This document shows, piece by piece, positions 47,938-58,070 of a stretch of DNA of 64,000 bases (positions within the stretch are counted from its first letter, which is position 1; each line of letters begins with the position of its first letter). Below the pieces are notes generated by a model. That model was not told the origin of the DNA. It searched no databases and saw only the letters and a list, made by a program, of their open reading frames with translations. The position numbers and the translations under genes were made by a program. This stretch comes from Rebecca billardiae RCC1528 (taxonomy: Eukaryota; Haptophyta), in assembly GCA_965240325.2 (NCBI GenBank), contig OZ251226.1, positions 3,224,001 through 3,288,000 on the forward strand, in the 5' to 3' direction.

Positions 47938-49140
47938 GTCAGTTGTATTGCCGTTTGCGCATCTTTGATCAGGTTTGTTGCCGCGATCGCGCACGCGCTG
48001 ATGATGGCGCTGGCGCCCACGCGCCGCCGGCGTGCGCGGCGTGCCCTTGAGCAGGCCTAGCTGATCCCAGGCCAGAAGAGTGACGTTCAACGACGACGAT
48101 CTCTGCCGGGGTAGCGCCGTGTTCCTCGACATCATCAAGCCGAACGACGACCTGAACCGTGGACCGGAATCTGCACAAACGCTGCCGCATGCGCGCGCAG
48201 TGCAACACGCGCGTGCACCTCGGGCCACTCGCCGTCTACGCGGAGACGGGCGAGAATCCGTCGCGACTTCTATCGAATCGGCGTTGCTCCGTGCTCACAT
48301 CGACTCCGGGACCGTCAAGCGCGCAGTCGATGACATTGCGACGGCAGCGCATGCAGGTGCATGCGTGAAGCAGGGTGAGCATGTGTTGCTGCGCCCCGAT
48401 TCGCGGGAGTCGAACGTGCACGACGGGCGTGTGCTCTTCAACGGCCTCAAGGAGCTTGACCAACGCGACGCGCGTCCCCCTCACTGCCTGCCATCGACTG
48501 TCATTCACACCGTGGCGATCAACCAACGCGCGTCGCTCTCGCTCGTGCAACACTGCTGGCGCGTGCCTTTTTGCGATTGTCATCACTCCAACAGCAGACT
48601 GCCCTGTGGCCAACCGTGTGCAGGTGGCTGACCGTGCGCCAGTCGCACTCGTCAACGCAGGCTGATTGGCCCGTGGAGGAGGAAGTCCAAGGCGTACTGC
48701 CAGCTGGGACACAACGCACCGACCGGCGGGCGGTGCGCCGCGCGCGCCTCGACGAGCCAGCAAGCAGGAGGGGCAGGCGACGCTTCCTGCTGCTGCTGGA
48801 ACCCGAGTGGCAGGCTTGGCGAGCGCGGTCGCAGCTTGAGGCGGCGCGTGCAGCGGCATGGGACGTGATGCGGCTCACGTGGCCGCTGAAGTAGCAGCAG
48901 TCCCGATGGCGCTGGCGGCCGGCCGCCGGCGGGCGGCAAGCGCGACGGCGACGGGAAGCGCCGACTACTACTGGAAGTCAAGATGAGCTACGCAGGCCGC
49001 ATGATGATGGCATGTCGGTTGGTTGCAGTCGCGTATCCTGCATGCCGCGCGCAGGCAGTCGCAGCTCTGCACGCACGCGCACACGGGCTGCGCGAGTCTC
49101 TTGTCTGAGTGCGAGTTGTGCCCCAGCCATGAGCTGCTGG
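47938..49140. other. Right interior of the transposon-like element
   Basis: Coding-like fragments on the plus strand: MTFNDDDLCRGSAVFLDIIK and VLFNGLKELDQRDARPP in 48080-48631, then QADWPVEEEVQGVLPAG and RFLLLLEPEWQAWRARSQLE in 48571-48894. They are in different frames and unrecognised. They could be a decayed element protein. Confidence 0.3.
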
Positions 49141-49141
49141 C

Positions 49142-49418
49142 GGCAATACAACTGACACATAGTTATGGAAAGGGCAATATTTCTGAGCAGACTATGTTCA
49201 AGCTCGAAAACGGCAATATTCGTGAACCAAGTACTGTGAAAGGGTCATTGGTTTGAAACCAGTATTTGAGGGGCAATATTGTTGACACACTATCCAAAAG
49301 CGGCAATATTCTTGACCCATACTACTGAAAACGGCAATACAACTGACCACGGTAGTCATAACGTGCTTTTGGCAATACAACTGACCACACTATCCAAAGC
49401 GGCAATACAACTGACGTC
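49142..49418 (-). repeat. Right subterminal array
   Basis: GGCAATACAACTGAC-type copies (reverse complement of the left core) start near 49142, 49171, 49210, 49270, 49301, 49331, 49369 and 49401. Some carry GGCAATATT instead of GGCAATACA, a variant also found once in the left array (GTCAATATTGTTGCC at 45624). Confidence 0.9.
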
Positions 49419-49420
49419 GG

Positions 49421-49463
<43 letters not shown>

Positions 49464-49637
49464 CATCATCGACGAAATATATATATTATTATTTCATCAT
49501 CGACGAATGTAGTTGCCAATGATCGAACTCCGCGCGTTTCATCATCAGCACGGTTAGCTATCGGCAGCAGCCGATCATATTGACGTCCGACTTGCATGCG
49601 TAATTGTGTCAGCATCGTCATTGGTCAGGTTGGAGGC
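49419..49637. repeat. AT microsatellite and short repeats
   Basis: (AT)n at about 49423-49461, then two copies of TTTCATCATCGACGAA separated by another AT run (49462-49507). Confidence 0.85.
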
Positions 49638-51893
49638 TCACGCTCCCTGCTCGAGCTGGCAGCGGATGACTTCCTCGATGCACTTGAGGCCGTCCGGCGA
49701 CTTGTCGACGCACATGTCCAGCCCGGCCGCCTCGAATTCGGCGCGCTCGGGGCTGCCCGACGGGTCTCCCGTCATGCCGATGATCATGCCAGGGAAGCCG
49801 CTCTGGCGCAGCTTCCTCGTCGCCTCCGCGCCGCCGACGCGTGGCATCTGGTTGTCAATCAGCACGACGGTGTACGGGTGCTGCTCGCCCGCCGCCTGCT
49901 CGACGGCGTCGAGCGCGAGGGCGCCGTCGGCCACGGTCGTGAACTCGACATGCAGCCGCTTGAAGAGCTGCCTCGCGAGCACGAGCTGCAGCACCTTGTC
50001 ATCCTCCGCATGCAAGCAGCGGCATCGGGGCGCGCGCTCCGTGGGTGCGAGGACGTTCGTCTTCCGACTGGACATGCGGCGCGCCCGCGAAGCCGCCACA
50101 ACGGGCGCCGGCGCGCTGGCCACCGCCTCGGTGGTGGGCGTGGCGGCCTGTGCGCGGAGCATGCCAAGCGAGTGCGAGTGCACGGCTGGCACGGCATCGT
50201 CCTCGGCGGCGTGCCGTCGCACCTTAGCCGTGTGCGCGAGCGGTAGCACAAGGTCGAGCGTGAAAGTCACGCCTTGCCGCTCGCCCGCAGAGTCGAGCGA
50301 GAGCGTCGATCCGTTGTGCAGCGCGAGGATCTGCCGCACGATCGACAGGCCGAGGCCGGTGCCGCCGCTGCCCTGGAGCTGGCCCTTGCCCACCTGCGTG
50401 AACGCGTCGCCCTTGCGCACGGTGTGCAGATCCTCCGCGCTCAGCCCGAGACCCTCGTCCGCGATGAAGATGCACACGCGCGCGAGGCCGTCGGCGTCGG
50501 CGTCGGCGGCCTGGGCAGAGGGCGCCACGAACGAGGCGGGCGTCGAGACGGCGGCGTCGTGGCCGTCGCGCGCGCCGACAGTGATTGTCTGCCCTGGCTC
50601 CGAAAACTTGATTGCGTTCGAGAGGCCGTTGGACACGCACTGCAGCAGCCGGCGGACGTCACCCACGTACTCACGTTTCTGCACCGCCGGCGGCACCGCC
50701 TTGAACACGAGGCGCACCTTCTTGCCCTGCGCGATCGGCTCGAAGGTGTGCCGCGCGTCTGCGAACAGCTGCGCCACCGTAAAGGGCGCGAGGACGAGCG
50801 CCATGCGCCCGCTGTCGATGCGCTCAAAGTCGAGCATGTCGCTCACGATGCCCTGCATCACGCGTGAGCACGTGAGCATCGCACTGAGCGAGAGCCCCAC
50901 GCACGCGTCATCGAGGCGCGTGTCGCCCTGCAGCCCGCCCATCTGCTCGGCGGCCGAGTGGATCGCGAGCAGCGGCGAGCGCAGGTCGTGCATCACCGCG
51001 CGGATCAGCCGCGAGCGTGCGCCGGAGGTGGACTCGAGCGCGTGCGCCTTGACACGCTGCTCGTGCTCCTGCTTCTGAACGCGGCGCCAGGCGCTCGCCG
51101 CCGCGATCATCGAGCGCTTGAAATGGAACTGGCCGCGCTCGGTGCGCACGCGTGCGGTGTGGGCGAGCGCGATGAAGACGGCGAGCGTCAGGAACACGCC
51201 CGCGTCGCTCGGAGAGGCGCGCGGCATCATCGGGCACGAGACGAAGAAGTCGGGCACGACGAGCGCGATGCCGATGCTCAACGAGACGAGGCTCAGATGC
51301 GCCGTGCACATCGGCGTGTACAGCCCCGCGGCGAGCACGAAGCAGAAGGCGCGCAGTAGCAGCGCGCTCAGGCCCTCCAGGGCGCACGCCTCGGCGGGCA
51401 GCGGCCCGTCGACAAAGTGGGCAAGGCGGCTCGTGTTGAGGCTCAGGACGCCGGCTGAGGCGGCAGCAAACCAGCCAGTGGACACGCGCTCGACCCATGC
51501 GAGCGAAATCGCCGCCGGGTGCAGGTGTGCAGCGCGCACGAACGTGAACACGGCCCACGCCGTCGACGTGAGCGCGAGGTATGTCAGCGCGTGCGGCGTC
51601 ATGCGCCCTGTCGACGCCGGGGTGAAGGCGGGGAGGATGATGCCGACGGTGCCCACGACTGCAGTGACGCGTGACATGCTCTGCACGTAGCGCGCGCGCA
51701 GCTCAGCCGTGCGATACTCGTGCTCGACGTCGCGATCGGCAAACTCGCCAAAGCGCGTGAGGACGGGCGGCTCGCCCGGGGCGAAATCCACAGACGGCGC
51801 CTCCGAGTTCAGCGAGATAGCGGTGAGGCATTCGTCGTCCGCGCGCGGTGTCTGGAGGCTGGGTACTGTGGAAGGCGCGGGAACGTCCGGCAT
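49638..51893 (-). CDS. Hybrid sensor histidine kinase with C-terminal receiver domain
   Basis: 751 residues, single exon. About six hydrophobic helices occupy residues 75-245 (for example VTAVVGTVGIILPAFTPAS and LSLVSLSIGIALVVPDFFVS), a membrane sensor region without a recognised ligand domain. The HisKA H box is LIRAVMHDLRSPLLAIHSA (His near 301). HATPase_c has the N box GLSNAIKFSEPG (about 424), G1 in DEGLGLS and G2 in GGTGLGLSIVRQ (about 509). A C-terminal receiver has the acidic pair in HAEDDKV, the phosphoacceptor Asp in TVVLIDNQMPRVGG (about 678) and the conserved Lys in CVDKSPDG. All key residues are present, so a complete His-to-Asp phosphorelay protein is predicted; the final output partner is not in the window. 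Confidence 0.92.
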   Translation of the reverse strand: MPDVPAPSTVPSLQTPRADDECLTAISLNSEAPSVDFAPGEPPVLTRFGEFADRDVEHEYRTAELRARYVQSMSRVTAVVGTVGIILPAFTPASTGRMTPHALTYLALTSTAWAVFTFVRAAHLHPAAISLAWVERVSTGWFAAASAGVLSLNTSRLAHFVDGPLPAEACALEGLSALLLRAFCFVLAAGLYTPMCTAHLSLVSLSIGIALVVPDFFVSCPMMPRASPSDAGVFLTLAVFIALAHTARVRTERGQFHFKRSMIAAASAWRRVQKQEHEQRVKAHALESTSGARSRLIRAVMHDLRSPLLAIHSAAEQMGGLQGDTRLDDACVGLSLSAMLTCSRVMQGIVSDMLDFERIDSGRMALVLAPFTVAQLFADARHTFEPIAQGKKVRLVFKAVPPAVQKREYVGDVRRLLQCVSNGLSNAIKFSEPGQTITVGARDGHDAAVSTPASFVAPSAQAADADADGLARVCIFIADEGLGLSAEDLHTVRKGDAFTQVGKGQLQGSGGTGLGLSIVRQILALHNGSTLSLDSAGERQGVTFTLDLVLPLAHTAKVRRHAAEDDAVPAVHSHSLGMLRAQAATPTTEAVASAPAPVVAASRARRMSSRKTNVLAPTERAPRCRCLHAEDDKVLQLVLARQLFKRLHVEFTTVADGALALDAVEQAAGEQHPYTVVLIDNQMPRVGGAEATRKLRQSGFPGMIIGMTGDPSGSPERAEFEAAGLDMCVDKSPDGLKCIEEVIRCQLEQGA

Positions 51894-53459
51894 GAGAGAT
51901 CTGCACGAGTGAGAGCTTGAGAGCGTGGGGTTGCTGGGGACGGATTTGTGTTGCTGGTCAGGTCGGTCGTCGCTTTCGTTGAAAGGTCTGGTACCCGCTC
52001 GCCACCTGGGTAGGTTTCGATTTCATTAGGAGAACATCAGGAAGTATTGATGAGGTCGTAATGAGCTCATCATACACATTCTCCAATTGATTAGATCGGA
52101 TTGGCGGTTTTTTTGAGCTCAATCTCGACCGGCGAGCTTGCAATCTCAAGAACGTGGCGTACAACATGATGAATATCGCACATTAGAGCTCTATTCATTT
52201 CTGAGATGGATCAATACACAATTAATGAACAGCGACTGTACTTCTTGAATACAGCTTACCGACCGAGGGAGATTGCTGCATGAGCCTGTATCTCCCTGGA
52301 GCTACAGTTACGGGTATGGCCAGCGGCCCCCCAGCGTGCGCGAGCAACGCGATCCGTGCACTCCTCGGTGACCGGCGAGTGCACGAATCCAGTTGCGACG
52401 CTCGTCCGCCTCGTCTTCGTCGCACATAAGGTACACTGAGAGCATGGGTCACATGTCAGATCTCTCTGCGCACTCGCTCACGCTGCCCACGCAGCGAGGC
52501 ACTGGCGGCAGCGGCTTGTTCTCATCATCTTGGCCAAGGCTGCAGCCTGCCAGATGCGCGAGGACGCGTGTGCACGCCTTTCCGCGCGTCATGGGTGCGC
52601 GTGGCTTGCATCGTGTCGTAGTCTACGCCAAGGAGGCCTGACCATCGGACCAAACAACCTGCCGCGATGACGTTCAAATACTGCCGGCAAGCTGCATGCG
52701 AGCGTACGCAGCACAAGCATCTCAAGCTCGACAAGGTAGTGGTGGCGGAGCGTGTAGAGCTGGTGTCGATTGCATTCCATCTTCTATCAACTGGCCTGGG
52801 TTGCCAAATGGCACGGGCGCGACGCAGCCAAGGCAGAGCCAGAGTGCAGTGCAGCTTCTCGTCTCCTGATTGGGCACCGTGCCGTGCCCTGCGCCGTGAC
52901 CTCTGTGTCATGGCGAAGCACCATGGCAAGGCTTAGCAGCAAACCTTGGCATCATCTTTCAATACAGCTCAGCGCCCTAGTACGAACATTATTTCGAGAA
53001 TCATCACGGTCCGGTGGCAGCACACTGGCACCGTGAGCCGCCGGTGCCAGTGTCACTGCCCTGCATCGCCAGTGTCTCGGCGGGTCCCGCAACACTCCAA
53101 CAGCCACAGCCCTGAGCCCGCACAGGGCTCATGCCGCGACTAAACAGTATAAACTAGTAGTAGTAACTGTAAAACTCGCGGTGACATAGGGCTTATAATG
53201 CGACGCCGATACAATGAACTCTTCGTCGTATACTCAGTCAGACGACTTTACTTGAATAACCTACGTATACCCTTATATAATACAGTCTAGTGGAACGGCG
53301 AATCGTGCAGCCCTCGCGGGATCACACGATTCGTGAGTCACTTCGGCTGCGTGTCGGACTAGGGCGACTAGGCGCCGGCCCGGTCTGCGCATCGTCCAGT
53401 GTCGGGACTGCTGATTCTGCGATCGGCACGACGAGCTCACGACGCTCACATCACGACGC
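51894..53459. other. Intergenic stretch
   Basis: About 1.6 kb with no supported gene. 51960-52260 and 53140-53290 are AT-rich; CCAGTGTCACTGCC and GCCAGTGTC-like motifs repeat near 53020-53080. Confidence 0.45.
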
Positions 53460-54125
53460 TCACATGAAGTCGTCCTCCAAGTCGCGCGCGGCCTCGATCT
53501 CGCTCTTGCCCTGCAGCTTGAGCTTGTCCAGCATGTCTGTGTTCGACTGCATGCGGTCCTCGTCGAAGACATCCTTGTACGAGCGGATCTCCTGCTCCCG
53601 CTCGATCTCCTGTCGTCGCGCCTTCTCAACAAGGCGCTGTGCCTGCTGCTGCTTTCGCCGCGAAGCAGCCTCAGCCTGATCACGCTCCTCCCTCAGCGCC
53701 TGGAAGTTTGGATTCTCCTCGCGCTTCGACTTCTCGAGCCGATTGACGATCTCATTGATCCGCCTGTGCACCTTCACACGCTGCACCTCCTTCGGGCGGT
53801 GGAAGCCCACCTGGCCCACCGCCATATCGCCCGTCTTTTTCAAGTTGGACCACATGGTGTACACGATCTGCACGTCGTTCAGCTTGCAGCCCTCGATCGA
53901 GTTGAGCTTTGTGAGCTGCGCACAATCCTCGATCACCTCCTCGGGGACGTCCTCGATCGTCTGCCCTTCCAAGAGGCGGATGTACACGTGCGCCGAGCTG
54001 TGCTTGTCGACGTGGAACCACACGTCCTCGGGCCATCCCCAGCGTATGAGCTCCTCGTTCTCCACCTTGTCGCGGCCCATGTACATCAGGTAGCGCGGGT
54101 CGCGCCCAGTGAAGTAGAAGACCAT
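53460..54125 (-). CDS. CCDC25: CCDC25 / NFACT-R (DUF814) domain protein
   Basis: 221 residues. The start [20 protein letters not shown], followed by [60 protein letters not shown] and a C-terminal coiled coil ([19 protein letters not shown] onward), matches eukaryotic CCDC25 along its length. The family carries an NFACT-R-type nucleic-acid-binding domain; human CCDC25 has been described as a sensor of extracellular DNA, but the conserved eukaryotic role is not settled. Its start is 157 bp from that of the divergent DRC11/IQCA1-like gene. Confidence 0.93.
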   Translation of the reverse strand: MVFYFTGRDPRYLMYMGRDKVENEELIRWGWPEDVWFHVDKHSSAHVYIRLLEGQTIEDVPEEVIEDCAQLTKLNSIEGCKLNDVQIVYTMWSNLKKTGDMAVGQVGFHRPKEVQRVKVHRRINEIVNRLEKSKREENPNFQALREERDQAEAASRRKQQQAQRLVEKARRQEIEREQEIRSYKDVFDEDRMQSNTDMLDKLKLQGKSEIEAARDLEDDFM

Positions 54126-54282
54126 CGTGCAGCTAGATGCACGCGGCCGCGGGCGGCCCCGCGCAGGCGGGGCACCTGAAGAACTGTGAAGTCCTGAACT
54201 CCCCGTCCGGCTTGTCAAGACCGTTCCGGCCAGAGCGACTGTTTCGCCCGCCAGCGGGTCGGTGGTTGAGGGCGGCGCAACG

Positions 54283-57229
54283 ATGGCGTCGATGTGAGTC
54301 CCGCGCGCGTGCGGCCCATGCAGGCTCCAGCCGCGGGTCTGCCCGCCGCGCGGCGCGCGCTGGGTGCTCAACGCGCGCGCTCCCCCTCGCCCTGCGCGCC
54401 CGCCGCCGCGCGTCCCGCCCGCGCAGCACGTATGACTTGTTATGGAAGGAGGCGATGGTGGAGCTGCTCGATCAGCTCCAGGTGAACGAGCCAGCGGCGT
54501 TCGACTCGTCGGTTCCGCAGGACGACGAGCAGCGCTTCCAGCACTACGCGACGCTATACATTCGCTACCTCCAGATCGTGCGCAAGCTCGAGGAGGCGTA
54601 CGACCAGATCGTCCACCCGCAGAAGCGCGTGGACATCAAGGCGACGCTGATCGCGTGCATGGGCCGCGTGCTCGAGATCAAGGACGCACTGATCCTGCTG
54701 AACCGCGGGATCAACTTCCTCAACCTGGACGAGGTGCTCGTCGATCTGAAGCTCGACCCGACCGTGCTCGAGGTGCCCGTGCCGCGCTACTTCGTCGAGG
54801 AGCGCGACGACATCGAGATGCGCGAGCAGCTGCTCGACACGTACACGCAAAAGTTCGAGCTGCCCGACTACAGCAAGCAGGAGGAGATCGACCCGGCGTC
54901 GGAGCTCTCGCTCGACGCGGCGATCCGCGCGATCCAGATCAACGAGCGCGCGCGGCAGGGCCGGCAGCGCGCGCGCGGCATGCGCGAGATCCAGCTCGAG
55001 GAGGAGCGCGAGCGCAAGATGATGCAGCTGGGCGCGGAGGCGGAGGAGAAGGACCCGGCGGCGGCCGCGCAGCTGATCCAGTCGCGCTGGCGCGGGTACG
55101 ACGCGCGGCGGAAGACGGACATCATGCGGCAGGAGGAGCTGATATTCATCGGCATGGAGCACGCGCCGCCGCTCCCGCCCAGCGCCGACCCGCGCGAGTC
55201 GCTCAAGGCGAACCGCGTGCGGCGCAAGCACGTGCAGGAGATGCACGCCGAGGAGTACAAGCGCGCGCTCGTCACGCTCAAGGAGGAGGTGACGGCGCAC
55301 GAGGCGCCCGAGATGCGCGAGGAGATGCTCGACCAGCTACGCGACTGGTACATCAAGGAGCACGAGCGCTCCGGCGCCTTCCCCAAGCTCGAGATGCTCA
55401 CCGCCGAGCCCGAGGAGGAGAAGGTGCCGCTGGACGACAAGGCGAAGAAGGCGCTCGAGAAGGCCGAGAAGGACAAGGCGGCCAAGGCCAAGAAGAAGGG
55501 CGCGGTCGAGGTGGAGGAGGTGCCCGTCGACCGCACCTTCGCGAACGGGATGAGCTCGTCCTTCCGCCTCTGGTCGGACAAGTGGCAGCTGCGCGACGAG
55601 TCGGACAACTTTGCGCAGAAGTACGACCCCGAGCTGGTGAAGCAGCAGGTGCGGCCCGAGGTCGAGGAGGCGGTGCGCGACGAGGTCAAGCTGCGCATCG
55701 AGCAGGAGCTCAAGAACCTCGAGGAGGCGTTCGAGCGCGACCGGAACAAGGGGAAGAAGGGGAAGAAGGGGAAGGGCGGCAAGAAGGGCAAGGGCAAGGG
55801 CAAGAAGGGCAAGGGCAAGGGCAAGCCCAAGGGCCCGAAGGAGCCGAAGGACATCGCCGCCAAGTCGCTCGAGGAGCTGTACCGGCTGCTCGTGCAGAAG
55901 GAGCTCGTCAAGAAGCACCCAAAGGTGAGAGAGAGGGGCGGATCGGGAGCGGCGCGAGAGAGCGAGGGAGCGGGCGCGAGCGGCGCGCGGACGCCGAGCG
56001 CCCGGCCGCCCAGCGCCGCCGCCGGCCGCCGCCGACCGCCCGCCCCGCCCCGCCCCGCCCCGCGATCGCGCGCGCCTTCCCCCGGCTGCACCAGGTGCAC
56101 ATGTCTGAGTACATTGGCTCCTTCCTCTACCTCGGCCGCGCGGTCGAGAAGCTCGCAGAGGCGGCCGGCAAGGCGCCGCCGCCCGCCGAGGGCGAGCCCG
56201 CGCGCGAGAAGCCCAAGTGGCCCGACCCGTCGGCCGCGCAGATCAGGCAGACGGTGACGGAGATGGCGGTCTGGCCCCTCGGCGAGCAGTACATCAAGGA
56301 CCACTGGAGCGCGATCAAGTCGATCCTGCTCGTCGGCTCGGAGGGCGCGGGCAAGCGCATGCTCGCCAACGCGATCGCGACCGACACGGGCTCCAACTTC
56401 TTCGACCTCACGCCCGGCAACACGAGCGGCAAGTTCCCGGGCAAGAAGGGGCCGTATGAGATGCTCTTCGCCACGCTCAAGCTGGCAAAGGCGTACCAGC
56501 CCTCCGTCGTATGGATCGGCGATGTCGAAGTGCGCGCCGTGCCGCGCGCGCGGCCACGCCTCCGCGCCCGCGCACAGTCGCGGGCTGACTGGCGCCGCCC
56601 CCCGCGCGCGCCGCCCCGTGCGCGCGCGCGCGCAGACGGTCTTCTCGTCGGCGAAGGCGAAGAAGGGCGCGAAGGGCGCGGGCGACCCGGCCAACCGCAT
56701 CCTCAAGCCACTCAAGGAGCTGGTCGACCACAAGTCCGACAAGAAGCGGCTCCTCGCGCCGACTGACCGCGTGCTGATCATCGGCGCGTCCTCGCGGCCC
56801 TACTCGCTCGAGAAGGCCAAGGACTACAACGCGCTGATGGCCTTCTTCAAGAAGGTGGTCTTCCTGCCGCTGCCGGACTACCCGTCGCGGTACATGCTGT
56901 GGCAGGAGGGGCTCAAGCACGCGGGCATCACGCGCCCGCCCGCGGACGACGTGCAGACGCTCGCGCGCATCTCGGAGCACTACTCGTCCGGCTCGATCAT
57001 GCGCGTCGTGCGGAGGTCAGTCACCAAGCGGCGCGTGAGCAGGCTAGACCGCAAGCCGTTCACGATGAACGAGATCATCGGCCCGCTGGCGAAGGAGATG
57101 CCGATCTACCACGCGGACGACAAGGCGATGTACGACTGGTACATCAAGACGCTCGGGCTCGACGCGAAGAAGGAGGAGGTCGACCCGAAGGCGAAGGGCA
57201 AGAAGGACGACAAGAAAAAGAAGAAGTAG
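54283..57229 (+). CDS. IQCA1: IQ and AAA domain protein, DRC11/IQCA1-like
   Basis: Four exons: an 11-nt first coding exon 54283-54293, then 54427-55924, 56095-56529 and 56636-57229, giving 845 residues, close to the ~820 of animal IQCA1. The tiny first exon plus splice gives [20 protein letters not shown], the family N-terminus. An IQ motif lies near residue 221 ([17 protein letters not shown]). A Lys/Gly-rich stretch at about 443-475 precedes the AAA domain, with Walker [11 protein letters not shown] (about 583) and a Walker B-like VVWIGDVE (about 641). A Lys-rich tail ends the protein. DRC11 is part of the nexin-dynein regulatory complex of motile axonemes, where it binds calmodulin through the IQ motif. 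Presence implies a flagellate stage. Confidence 0.92.
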
Positions 57230-57588
57230 ACGACTCCGATGACGGCGTGACCGAGTGGTGACACTTGGATTGATGACAATGAATGATGACAGTCCCGCAG
57301 TCTGTTTGGTCACTGGCACTGTGCGGTGGCAGCGTTCACTACACACTATATAGATATATGTCATATGCATCGTCATCAGAGGCTCCGGAGGCGGCGGCTT
57401 CCTCACGGCGATTCGGATGCCAGTCGGAGAGTCTTTGGCGCAGACGAGTGAGACGTGACTCCACTCACGGCGGCGGTCGCCGCGGCCCAGGTCGCCGGCC
57501 GGCTAGACGTGTGCCGGTTCGTTTCCCGCGTCCGCGCGACGCGAGCGCCACGCCTGACGCACACGGACGTGACTTCAATGGAAGTCTC
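57230..57588. other. Intergenic stretch between convergent genes
   Basis: Nothing recognised beyond a TATATAGATATATG run at 57346-57360; shared 3' flank. Confidence 0.55.
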
Positions 57589-57852
57589 TCATTTGAGCTT
57601 CTTGTCGCGCAGGTGTTGCTTCAATATGTTCTCGCGGCGTTTGAGTTCTGCTTGTCGCATGGTTGCAACGCGAGGCTTGTCGTCCGGCTTGCCATCCGGC
57701 TCGCGCATGGATTTGATCTTGACCTTGAGAGCCGCGATCTCTTTGAGCTTGTCCTCGATGATAGTGCTCGACAGCTTAAGCGTTGCTCGAAGCTTCTTGT
57801 TCTGCGATCGGAGCCGCTTCCACTTCTTCGCATCGTCCATCACATCCCGCAT
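57589..57852 (-). CDS. Small coiled-coil protein
   Basis: 87 residues from the ATG at 57852, strongly helical: MRDVMDDAKKWKRLRSQNKK, then LKLSSTIIEDKLKEIAALKV and QAELKRRENILKQHLRDKKL. The in-frame sequence just upstream (RPTVLIKE) also looks coding and follows a possible acceptor (CATCAAG), so a first exon may be missing. The family is not recognised. It shares a 218-bp upstream region with the MCMBP gene. Confidence 0.5.
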   Translation of the reverse strand: MRDVMDDAKKWKRLRSQNKKLRATLKLSSTIIEDKLKEIAALKVKIKSMREPDGKPDDKPRVATMRQAELKRRENILKQHLRDKKLK

Positions 57853-58070
57853 TTCCTTGATGAGGACCGTTGGTCGAGGTGCGAGACCGCTCGCCACCCG
57901 CCGCTCCAGAGGCGCTGACGAACTCAAGCGTGCGTCCGGTCGAGACGTGCGTGCTGCCGTGCTCAGCCCGACCGGACTGCAACTTCGCGCCCTTTTGGTG
58001 CGGCGGGCGTGACTTCCCGCGCAAAGCACGACGCCGCGACCTTGCACTACTGCGCGAGACGAGAGCACGC

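Larger units (their letters stand above)
45512..49418. mobile_element. Probable DNA transposon bounded by opposed subterminal repeat arrays
   Basis: The left end has seven spaced copies of GTCAGTTGTATTGCCG-like repeats on the plus strand (45512-45737). The right end has eight copies on the minus strand (49142-49418). The outermost copies match as terminal inverted repeats (GTCAGCTGTATTGCCG versus GTCAGTTGTATTGCCG). Both ends abut long AT microsatellites, a common insertion context. Inside is a second, nested inverted repeat with ~387-bp arms (45767-46152 and 47518-47905). I cannot identify a transposase with confidence, so it may be non-autonomous or decayed. Arrays of subterminal repeats recall KDZ/Mutator-like or other large transposons, but the class is not determined. 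No clear target-site duplication was found. Confidence 0.6.

Noticed and set aside
52393-52936. Possible genes on either strand between the histidine kinase and CCDC25
   Set aside because: ORFs under 135 codons with no motif, overlapping each other in several frames; nothing distinguishes one as coding.
54868-56781. 637-codon minus-strand ORF opposite DRC11
   Set aside because: Mirror of a Lys/Glu-rich coding strand, giving Leu/Phe/Ser-rich antisense. The plus strand has IQ and AAA motifs and consistent splice phases.
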